From the NCBI GenBank assembly GCA_023374025.1, contig SIJG01000054.1, positions 603,949 through 667,948 on the forward strand: a stretch of 64,000 nt of DNA, given 5' to 3'. The DNA is from Heterodera schachtii. Taxonomy: Eukaryota; Nematoda; Chromadorea; Rhabditida; Heteroderidae. This document shows positions 54,601 through 64,000 of this stretch, one piece after another; position 1 is the stretch's first letter, and every line of letters begins with the position of its first letter. The notes under the pieces are model-generated. The model searched no databases and was not told where the DNA came from. It saw only the letters and a program-made list of their open reading frames with translations. The position numbers and the translations under genes were made by a program.

Positions 54601-57240
54601 ACGGTAATTTTAGTGCGGGAAATGGGGGCAATTTCAAATTTTTTCTATTAGCATTTTATATATTTACCTGAGCTTATCTATGTGATTTTTTTTAAATTTT
54701 ACCATGTGTAAATTCCTTTATTAAATCTTTTTACGGTTTCAAAGCATTTTTTGGAATAGTATCCTCATGAAATAATTTTATTTGAATCAATAATTTCGTT
54801 TTGTTATAAAAAATTATTAAAATAAAACAATTTGATGAAAATTTACTCCTTTTTTATTTTTGTTTTCAAATCCGGTTATAATCTCTATAATACTTTTTAA
54901 TTTATAATTAGCGTCAGATTTTTAATTTTTAAACAAAAGGTCCTTTTACACGAGAGACTCTTGCCGACGATCAAGTAAGACAGTGCGCCATTATCTCTTG
55001 TATCTTTTTGTTACCTATTAATGGTTATTTTTTTGTATTTCATTTTTTGATTGTTATTGAATCTAAAAATTGTTGTCCTCAATAAAACAAATTTTATGAT
55101 TTAATATTAATTTTCATTGTTTTAATTATGTGCCTGATTCGAATGCTGACATCAGTAATTTGTTTTAGCAAATTATGCTTTAAATAAATATTGCTTATTT
55201 TTATATTTATATCTTACAATTATCTGAATGATCGTTGTGTACCTAGCATATTGACTAATGCATAATTTTTTATGATTCATGGACAATTGCAATTATTTGG
55301 ATTTTATTATAAAATTCATATTTTTTCCTTTAATATAGCTTTATCAGCATTAATTTAAAATTTTTATCATTTTTATTTTATGTATTAATTTCTCATGTTC
55401 AATGTAGTTTTCGATTTGTTTAATTGTATATATGCCTTGTGATTTTTCTTTTTGCCAGAAATCTCTTAAATTCGTTTAAAAAGTAATCGTTCTTATTTCG
55501 TATTTAAATTAGCAACATTAGCAACATTTTAGTTTTTTATTTTAGCTTGCTTATGTTTAAATTTAATTTATTCCTTTTATGTAAATTACTCGAGACCGCC
55601 TAGAATATTATATTTAATTTCTTACATGTATTTAAAAATTCTTTGATTGTTTTGTCTCTTAAAATTTTAGGATATTCCTTCATGATTTTTTTAAATATTT
55701 AAATGTTTTGGAAATTAAATATTTTTTTAATTTTAGGAATAATTTTTAAATTAAATTATGGCTTAATAATTTTTGATGTATTTTTTGGTTAATTTAAATT
55801 CACTTAATCGCATGCGCCGAACAAAGCATCAATCTCAAGTTTTATTACATTAAGGGAATAAATAATTAATTTTTTCTTTTAAAAGATACATTTTTATGCT
55901 TTAGAAATTTTCATATTTATATTCTCATGGTGAACAATGTATGTTCTGTTTTTATGATCTTAATATTTTTTTCCATTTCAATATTTTTTCTCAATGATGA
56001 AAGGTCCTATTGAGCGATTAGTAGTCTCATTAATATAACTGTAATTTTTGTCCTATTTGTATATTATTAACTCTGATTTATGCAATATTTTTTAATTAAT
56101 TTATGTATATTGTATAAGTAATGATTTTTAAATTCTTATCAGCTTTACACCATTATTTTTCTTTGAATGCTTTTATTATTTTATTCACAAAAATTTACAT
56201 AATTCTGTTCATAAAATTAATTGAACTTTTTTTAATGGTTCTGTATCTAAATATATTTTAATTTAATTAAGGCTTATATTATTATTTTTCTTTTCAGACC
56301 TTTTTTATTCACTTAACCCATTCAAAAAGCTTAATTTTTCTTATTTATTATTCAATTTTTTTCCAATTTATAATATTTTAAATCTGATGAAATTTTTTTG
56401 AGTTATTTTAAGTATTTTTTGTTTTTATGTCGCATCCTTTCTACATGTTCATTTTTTATATAAATGAAATTTCTAAGGTTAATTGGGGGTTTTAATTTCG
56501 TTATCAATATTATAAATTTTTAATGTATCTAAAATAAATGTTTTGTTTTACTAATAATAAATTTAATATATTCTTTAAAGTTTTATATTTGTAAATGAAG
56601 AGAATTTTGAAATTTCTTTCTCTAATCAATTTTTACTTTTATTTTTAGCGAGGTCAATATATTTATAATATTATAATTTGGAAACCGATTAGTTATATTT
56701 TATTCAATATTTGGTTAAATAATATTCTTGTCTAACAACTTTCCTTTTAGTGTGAAGAATGGTTGAATATTTGAGATTGATGTGATTCAAACATTATTTA
56801 TTCAAACATTATTTACTTTATTTAAATACATTTCTTTCTTTTTCATATAATTTTAGTTGTATTTTCACTTTTTAATAAAGAATTATATTATACAAATATC
56901 TTAAGAATTAAAATAATAATAGTGATGTGATTAGATTTCTTCAAGTATTCTTATTTGATTTTTTTCTCACCTAAATTTATTTATTACGGCGAATAAAATA
57001 AAATTTTCGAGTCACTTAAATTTATCGACTCTCTTTTGTTACTATTAGTGTGGCGTACAGAGAAATATTCATTGCACAAACCAAAGAGAATTACCGCCAT
57101 TAATTGTATTTTTATTTTTGTAATTTTTGTGATTACGAATTTTTACACTATTTTAAATTAAAGATTTTTATTGGAATTTTTTTATGTAAATTAATCACGT
57201 ATTTTAAATAAATTTCTTTCGCAATTATATTCCACAATTT
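48700..57240. other. Long AT-rich intergenic desert
   Basis: 8.5 kb with no open frame longer than chance, apart from weak frames near 48712-49138 on both strands. No tRNA, repeat array or structured element could be supported. Confidence 0.5.
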
Positions 57241-57990
57241 TGCATATTCATAAAAAAATAATGTATATTTCAATTTAAATAAATATTTATTGCAATCAAT
57301 ATATATTGTATGAGGACTAGTGAATATGTTCTATTTGGACAGTATTTTAATAATATGTATGGTATTTATCAATTAAATTGGCAGTAAAAATAGTCATAAA
57401 CAAATGCAAAATATTTGACAAAGATAAAAGTATTAGAGATCAAGCATGATAATTGATTTTATAACGAAATATTTTTACAATGTTTTGTCAAAATATTTTC
57501 ATTTTTCTTTAATATTATTTTTGTTATAACCGATAAATGATATATTATATAAATATTTTTGTTTTATTTTTTACTAGAAATTTTTATTTCTTTCATTTTA
57601 TTTTATTATTATTTTTTGCATATTCATAAAAAATAATCTATATTTCAATTAAATAAATATTTATTGCAATCAATATATATTCTATGAGGACTAGTGAATA
57701 TGTTCTATTTGGACAGTATTTTAATAATATGTATGGTATTTATCAATTAAATTAGACAGTAAAAATAGTCATAAACAAATGCAAAATATTTGACAAAAAT
57801 AAAAGTATTAGAGATCAAGCATGATAATTGATTTTATAACGAAATATTTTTACAATGTTTTGTCAAAATATTTTCATTTTTCTTTATTATTATTTTTGTT
57901 ATAACCGACAAATGGTATATTATATAAATATTTTTGTTTTATCTTTTACTAGAAATTTTTATTTCTTTCATTTTATTTTATTATTATTTT
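57241..57990 (+). repeat. 376-bp tandem duplication
   Basis: Copy 1 is 57241-57616 and copy 2 is 57617-57990. They differ by a handful of substitutions and single-base indels. Both contain GAGGACTAGTGAATATGTTC and GAGATCAAGCATGATAATTG. Non-coding. Confidence 0.9.
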
Positions 57991-60880
57991 ATATCTAATG
58001 AAATTATAAAAGATAATGAATTATTAATTATTTAAATTTAAGAATTATTTCTATAAATATGTTTTCACTAAGTTTTTTTTAAATTTTTTTTGGGTTTTTT
58101 AGCAAACAAATAGCTCCGACATTTTTATAATAAAGGTTTTATTTTATTTTGTTTTATAAACCGAAAATATTTTAAATTGTATGTATAAATTCTCAAAAAA
58201 ATAATTTAATAAAAAGGTGGATGTCATTTAATTTGCTTCACGGCTAATCGTTTTTTAAGTGGAATTGGGTAAAAACTAATTGGCAAAAAATATAAAATTT
58301 TAATGGGGACCTAACACACTCTGGGTTAAAATTAAAATTTTTGAGTTAATACTTATTTAAACTCAAAATTTAATATTTAATTATGTTCATTGTTTAATCA
58401 GTTTTCGAAGAAAAAGGCATTTAAAACAAATTTATTTAAAAAATAAAGAAAAATTTTTTTTGTCAATTACACCATTTTTGTCATCATTTTTTCACAGCAA
58501 CATTCAGCAAAAATCGGAGCGGAGGAATAGTCAAAAAATTTATGAATCGATAAACGCCCAAGGGTGAACGGAGAGATATAGGAAGGGGTGTGGGAAGTGA
58601 CCAAAAGAAAAATGCAACGAAAATTGTTAAAGAAAAGGAAAGAGCGGGAAAGGTATGAGATTAACTATTTCGACGAGATATTACATATTTCATTTATGAG
58701 TAGAAATTTATTAATTTATTTCATTAAAAAATGTACATTTAAATGGTTATATTGCTAATGATTTAAATTTAATGAAATATAATTATTTTAAATGAAAAAA
58801 TTTCCTTTAAAAATGTCCAAAAATAAATTATTTTTTAAATTTTGAAGATGAAGTAATAAGCCCTTAATTAAATATTTAAACAAAAACAAAATTTAAATTA
58901 AAGAAATTTTTTTAATCAAGAATTAAATTCACTCGATTAAATTGGTTTTTGTAAACAGCTAATGAATAATATAATGATAAGATTTTTAATTTTATTTTTA
59001 TTAATTATATAATAGATCCACATCTCTATAAATAAGAAAATATATAAAGATATATTTAATCAGAGGAATAAATATCAACAATAAGTACATACTTTAATTA
59101 AATTTTTTATAATAAGTTTATTATATATTAATGGAGAGCCAATATATGAGACTTTTTTCCAATAACAAGAAACGGACCGAAAGCTAAAGGAATTTATAAA
59201 AATAATTTGAAAAAGACTAATATAATATAGAATGAAAACGGTAAAAATAAATAAGGTTTCAACGTATTAAAAAGGGTAATTATTCGGGATTTCAAAAATA
59301 AATTTCTCTTGCCATGACAGAAATATTCTTTTTCTCAATTCTACACCTACCACTTTTCAATTTTTTTTTCTAACAAATAAGTACGCTCCAAATTTTTTCA
59401 TTAATTAATTTTTATTACCATCTTTCATTATTTTTCGTCACAATATTATTCAAAGATGACTTTTTTTATCTTTTGTGAATAATTTATTTATAACATAACC
59501 GCGATTCGCTTTAAGAATAATCATTTAATTGATTTTCTTTACTAAAAAAAATTTTTTTACAAAGCTTTTATCTTACAAAAATTTTAACATTGAAATATTA
59601 TTTATATTTTTCTTAATGTTTTTTTTATTTTTATTCTATTTTTTGTTATAAGATTTAAGCTCTTCATTTTTATCTTTTATAAGAAAAATAAACCAACTTT
59701 TAGTAATTTAATTAAAATGCTTTGTTTTTAGTAATACCATTTTTAGTAATATTGAAATTATTATTAAAAAGATTTAACAAAGAAAAAGAAATATTTGCAT
59801 TTAAAAATAGTATTATTATTTCTGTTTCTTTATCAAAGTCAATGCATTTTTTTTGTTTCCGTTTGCTAACAAATCGGATAAATATTTGTTTATAGAAATA
59901 TTTCAAAACGTTAATCTTTTTTAAATTGCATCTTATCAGTATGCTTTTGATTTTTGGTGTTTAATAAATGATTATTATTTTTGTATTTATTTTAATAAAT
60001 TCTAATAAAACGCTGCGAAATAAAACTTTACAAGAAATGAGCTTATAAAATTTTAATTAAACTTTCATGCTACATTGATCCAAGAGTGCTAATTGTTCCG
60101 GGTCTTGTACAGCCATTTATGCTTGTTTACAGGTGTTGTGATGAATAATAACACTTATTATTTTATTAAATGCTAATATTTATTAATTTATTTATTTTTC
60201 TCATTTAATTATCTTTTAATGATAATAAATGCATACATATTATTGTGTAATTTTCAATTTCATCTTTAATTAAAGTATTAAGCTGATAATTAGTGATATG
60301 ATCTTTTCATAAGCTGATAATTAGTGATATATCTTTTCAAATTTCCATCGCTCGCAAACATGCTTGTAAAATTTCATTCAGTGATGTCGCAACTTAATTA
60401 ATTATTTATAATTGATTTTCAATGGGACGAAGTGGTTTGGGTTCAGCGGGATTAGCGGAATCGAATGTCTTAAGAATCGTGTAAGTAAAATTGTAATCTT
60501 TTTTAAAGATAATTTATGAAAAAATAGTGCAGTCTGTGTTGAAAAATTATTATTTTCAGATTTTTCCGTCAAATAAATTTTTTGTAATTTATACAATAAC
60601 TAATAATATATAATAATTATTAACATTTTTATAAATTCGTAAATATTAGCAAACTAATTAATACATCTTTGATTAATTATTGTTTTGGTTCTTTTCAGTT
60701 GAAAAATTTTTATTAAATGCATTTTTTAAACCATTTATTTTTTAATAAGCTCTTTAAAATAGTTTTTGGATTCTTGTTTATAAATTTTAATATTGTTTGT
60801 GAATGTTATTTTTTCCTGTGTTTGCTTATAATTAACTAAATTTCAATTAAACTAATGTAAAGAAAAATGAATCAATTTAT
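57991..60880. other. AT-rich intergenic region
   Basis: A G/A-richer patch at 58488-58660 follows a TTTTCACAG acceptor-like site and has short open stretches but no recognisable product. A 28-bp direct repeat (AAGCTGATAATTAGTGATAT) occurs twice at about 60281 and 60312. Frames at 59712 and 60402 are AT-driven. Confidence 0.4.
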
Positions 60881-60952
60881 ATTCCAATGGGGAATTGAAC
60901 CCAAACGACAAATAATGAAAAGCCAGAAGGTTTAGCCACTAGGCCACATATG
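60881..60952 (-). other. tRNA-like relic, Glu-like anticodon region
   Basis: The minus strand has A-box-like TGGCCTAGTGGCTAA and B-box GGGTTCAATTCC at tRNA spacing, with CTGGCTTTTCAT between them, resembling a Glu anticodon arm. Acceptor ends do not pair, so it is a pseudo-tRNA or SINE head rather than a working gene. Confidence 0.35.
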
Positions 60953-61132
60953 CAAATGAAAGAATGAATAAAATAAAAATAATTTATTTTTTTTTTCAAA
61001 AATTTCTCCTTTCCCTCAAATTTGGTGCAATTGACTTTTGTGATTAAAAAATAACAGTAAGATAAACTAATTTTTAAACTCGTTTCGACAATCCCTTGAC
61101 TGTTATTTTGCGCATTTTATAAGAAAATTGTT

Positions 61133-61390
61133 TCAGGACGTCGGCTTAATGGTGACTGTACTTTGAAGGATTGCAACCTCGTAAATGGCTCCACCATCTA
61201 TTGTTTCCCGCGTCAATGTGGCTGTTAGAGCAGAACGATTGGCAGTATTTTTGATTAAGAAGTTGAGAATGCTTTCCAGGCACGGAAATTTGGTCTTTTC
61301 AACCGTTTGTTCAAGTGTTTTCCCTCCTATTTTTCTTTGTTTAATTTCGTTTTTTTTTTTGTTTGAAGATTTATGGGGAAATAAGTCCAT
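61133..61390 (-). CDS. Small open frame, unrecognised
   Basis: 85 codons. The first third is Lys/Asn-rich from poly-A. The rest is balanced and protein-like (FPCLESILNFLIKNTANRSA, LTATLTRETIDGGAIYEVA). It ends with TGA just before a run typical of intergenic DNA. Possibly the last exon of a gene whose other exons I cannot see. The opposite strand is also open over most of it. Confidence 0.25.
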   Translation of the reverse strand: MDLFPHKSSNKKKNEIKQRKIGGKTLEQTVEKTKFPCLESILNFLIKNTANRSALTATLTRETIDGGAIYEVAILQSTVTIKPTS

Positions 61391-62158
61391 GATGTGTCCT
61401 TACTCAAAACTATCAAAAAGGGCACTACTTAAAAAAGCATAAAATGGGAAAAAGAACCTTGGTTCAATTTTTTATTCGAAGGAGAAGCACGAGGTTCGGA
61501 GCCCAAAAAACCCGGTTTTTGAAGCCAAAGTCGAAATCATTCCTTGAAAAATTTTTAGGTCAATTCTTAGGGATTATTTTTCGTTTTTATTGCGTTTTTG
61601 TTAATAAATCTGGGCAAAACCTCAAAATAGATAATAGTAATACTTAGTAGCAAAAGGAAATTAAATCTGCTAAATTTACGAAAAATTACGTTCACAGTAT
61701 TAAAACATAAACTACGAATAAAAAGGAAACTATATTATTATTAAATGTCAGTAAAAAATTACTTTAAAACGCCAAATTAAAAAACTATTAAATATAAATA
61801 AAATGCCGAGCATCATACAATGATAAAAATTTCAGGCATAACGATGCTTTAAAATCTAATATTTATTCATTTTGAAAAGTTTAAAAACCAAATCCTAACT
61901 AAATCAATTGTAATTTAACTAGGTATTTAAAAATTTGTTGTATTCTTTGTTTAAGCCATCTATAATTCATAAAATCATTTTCTGTAGAAAGAAACATTTG
62001 CTATCATGAAAAATCACTATTTCGCGCTATGATCATGTTTAACAAATAAAATCTAAGAATATTGCATTCATCAATTGGGGCACTTAAAATTTTTCTGTTT
62101 TTTCAGCTTCGAATCATTATGAAAAGCTTAACAAGATTTTTTTTTCCCTTTGAACAGT

Positions 62159-62248
62159 ATGCTGGACAATTACGAACTTAACATTTTACCAGTCCCAATA
62201 TATAAAAATGCAGGAGAACCTATTTGGAATTTTGTAATATGTTCAAGG
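62159..62248 (+). CDS. Isolated exon-like segment
   Basis: Bounded by a good acceptor (CCCTTTGAACAG) and donor (TCAAG|GTGAAT). One phase reads MLDNYELNILPVPIYKNAG and continues GEPIWNFVICSR. The surrounding DNA offers no partner exon, so this may be a relic. Confidence 0.3.
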
Positions 62249-62695
62249 TGAATAATTAAATTGTTACATAAAAAAATTTTGAAAATTTGCATTGTTTTTC
62301 TCCTTTTAAAAACACGATTCTGATGTTTTCTTAACCCACTTCAACTTTAGTTTCCACACACCGAATCACCCAAAATAACTACAAAAAGTTAATTTCTAAG
62401 AGGTGAAAGCTGAAAAAGATGGCACTTAATTATTTACATTATTTTTGAGTTACCGCAAAATGCTTTGGATGATATTGAAAAAATAAATGTTGCTTTATAA
62501 AGAAAAGAAATATTTGGGAAAGAGGAATTGTTTTGTTTGTATTAAAAGCAAAAGACTGGAGGAGGAGAGCAAAAATCTTGGCAGTTGTACAAATAAAAAA
62601 GAAAGCAAATAACATAAATGCACATAAGGTAGAATAAAATATTTCTGTTAAATTCATTACATCATATTTATAAATACTTTAAATAATCCTATATA

Positions 62696-63187
62696 CAGTC
62701 ATGGTCATATGTTTATAATATTTTTTAATTCCGAAAATAATTTTAAATAAAATTTTAGTAAGCTCTTTTATAGGCCTACAATCTTAAATTTTTTTTTTAA
62801 ATTTTCCCGATTTCAAGCCATTTTTGACTTTCCAGATCACCATGAAGGAGTGATCTGATCAAGTTGGTGTAAAAGACTTTTTTAATCAGCATCAAAAGTT
62901 AGCTAAGCACGAATTTTTTCAGAATTTTTGGCCCACTAAATATTGAGTTAAATCAAATGAAAATTTTTATTATAAACATATGACCACCCGAAAATGGAGT
63001 ATGTCAGACAAAGTCAAATGTAATTCGGGCATCAACCGGTATTTAGCTTAATGTTTGGTATCATTTGAAAGCCCATTAAAAATGCTACAAAACGGTTAAG
63101 ATTGTAGGCCTATAAAAGAGCTTACTAAAATTTTATTTAAAATTATTTTCGGAATTAAAAAATATTATAAACATATGACCATGACTG
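62696..63187. mobile_element. Tc1/mariner-type MITE
   Basis: 492 bp with TA duplication (62694-62695, 63188-63189). Inverted ends start CAGTCATGGTCATATGTTTA and remain almost perfect for about 95 bp, to a shared TAGGCCTA site region. CAGT-type ends with TA targets are typical of Tc1/mariner. The interior is non-coding. Confidence 0.85.
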
Positions 63188-63269
63188 TATAATTGGAGAA
63201 TGTATGTCTGTTCGGCTTTGTAAATGATTTGAATTAGCGGGAATTTTTCGCGTAAAAAAATGATTTGAA

Positions 63270-63835
63270 AAAGAGTGGGGGAGAGAAGAGTATGAGAGAG
63301 ATTGAGTGAGAGAGAGTGAGAAAGAGAGAGAGAGAGAGAAATCAAGAAACAGATAGAGACAAAGAAAGAGAGATACAAAGAGAGAGTGAGAGACAAGGAG
63401 AGAGTGAGAGACAAAGAGAGGGAGAGAGAGAGACAAAGAAAAAGAGAGAGAGAGAGAGACAAAGAGAGAGGGAGAGAGAGAGAGAAAGAAAGAGAGTGAG
63501 TGCGAAAGAGAGAGAGAAAGATAAAGTGAGAGAGAGAGAAAGCGAGAAAGTGACAGAAGGAGAAAGAGAGAGAGAGAGAGATAGACAAAAAGAGAGATAG
63601 TGAGAATGCGAAAAGAGTCAGGAGAGAGACAAACAGAGAGAGAGAAAGAGAGAGAGATAGAGAGACAAAGAGAAAGAAAAAGAGAGAGAAAGTTAAAGAG
63701 TGAGAGAGAGAAAAAAGTGAGAAAGTTAGAAAATGAAAGAGACAGAGAGAGAGAGAGAGAAAGAAAGAAAAGAGGGAGAGAGAGAGAGAGACAAAGAGAG
63801 TGAGAGAGAGACAAAGAAAGAGAGAGAAAGATAAA
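63270..63835 (+). repeat. GA-rich microsatellite 3
   Basis: Over 550 bp of irregular (GA)n with ACAAAGA interruptions. The frames of 151 and 219 codons on the minus strand are Ser/Leu strings produced by it. Confidence 0.92.
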
Positions 63836-64000
63836 TAGAAAAAGATATTTTTATTTGAAATTTTATTTTATCTTTATGGTATATTTTAGAAAGTAATCTT
63901 TTAGAGATTACATTTTCATGGATTTTTTGATTTTATCCTATATACAAGATAGTTCTTGTATTCATCACTGAAAAACGTGATTACAGCTAATTTTACTAAA

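Noticed and set aside
60881..60952. Functional tRNA-Glu
   Set aside because: Internal boxes are present but the acceptor stem cannot pair.
63133..63814. Frames of 151 and 219 codons on the minus strand
   Set aside because: Ser/Leu strings from the GA array, partly overlapping the Tc1-type MITE.
1..64000. CRISPR arrays, rRNA genes, spliced-leader RNA genes, bacterial operons
   Set aside because: None seen. Repeats present are LTRs, MITEs, minisatellites or microsatellites, and the gene structure is intron-containing and eukaryotic.

Overview
The window is eukaryotic, very AT-rich DNA with poly-T/poly-A runs. It looks like a nematode, most likely a plant-parasitic tylenchid. Introns of about 50-60 nt end in TTTCAG-type acceptors. 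There is a remnant of a protein type I associate with large tylenchid families, a secreted serpin-type gene, Ty3/gypsy LTR retrotransposons and many hAT- and Tc1-like MITEs. The species assignment is inference only. True gene content is low: most of the 64 kb is intergenic, and almost all GC-richer islands are mobile elements.

Layout. 0-9.5 kb: non-coding, with a hAT-type MITE (518-1013), a serpin-exon relic (about 1.1 kb) and a segment duplicated near 45.7 kb. 9.6-10.5 kb: a broken gene of a tylenchid expanded family on the minus strand, bordered by a CCGG-keyword palindrome cluster. 11.7 kb: a short two-helix membrane-protein fragment. 13.1-24.9 kb: a complete minus-strand Ty3/gypsy element (E1) with 349-bp LTRs, primer-binding site (PBS), polypurine tract (PPT) and target duplication. 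A second, plus-strand Ty3/gypsy element (E2, 16090-21075) sits inside its reverse transcriptase. E1 has no recognisable integrase. After RNase H it carries a broken reading region with SGNH/GDSL-hydrolase-like blocks. E2 carries a full gag-pol with integrase, one frame break, and a leader with three 58-nt units, each folding into two hairpins whose stems change in step.

25-39 kb: AT-rich intergenic DNA with a mosaic duplication (28-31.8 kb and 33.9-36 kb) ending in GA microsatellites, a second hAT MITE and assorted repeats. 39.5-44.5 kb: the main host locus, plus strand. Sixteen predicted exons stay in one frame. The first eight encode a signal peptide, a Cys-rich region and a transmembrane segment; exons 10-16 encode a divergent serpin. 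It may be one mosaic gene or two neighbours. 44.7-48.7 kb: two foldback elements with 8-bp target duplications (one 953 bp with a GC-rich hairpin core), a FLYWCH zinc-finger fragment and an inverted pair of 16-bp minisatellites. 48.7-64 kb: almost featureless AT-rich DNA, with a 376-bp tandem duplication, a few exon-like patches, a Tc1/mariner-type MITE and a GA microsatellite.

The genes do not form an operon or pathway. The story is a gene-poor region shaped by nested retrotransposition, foldback MITEs and local duplication around one serpin-containing locus.
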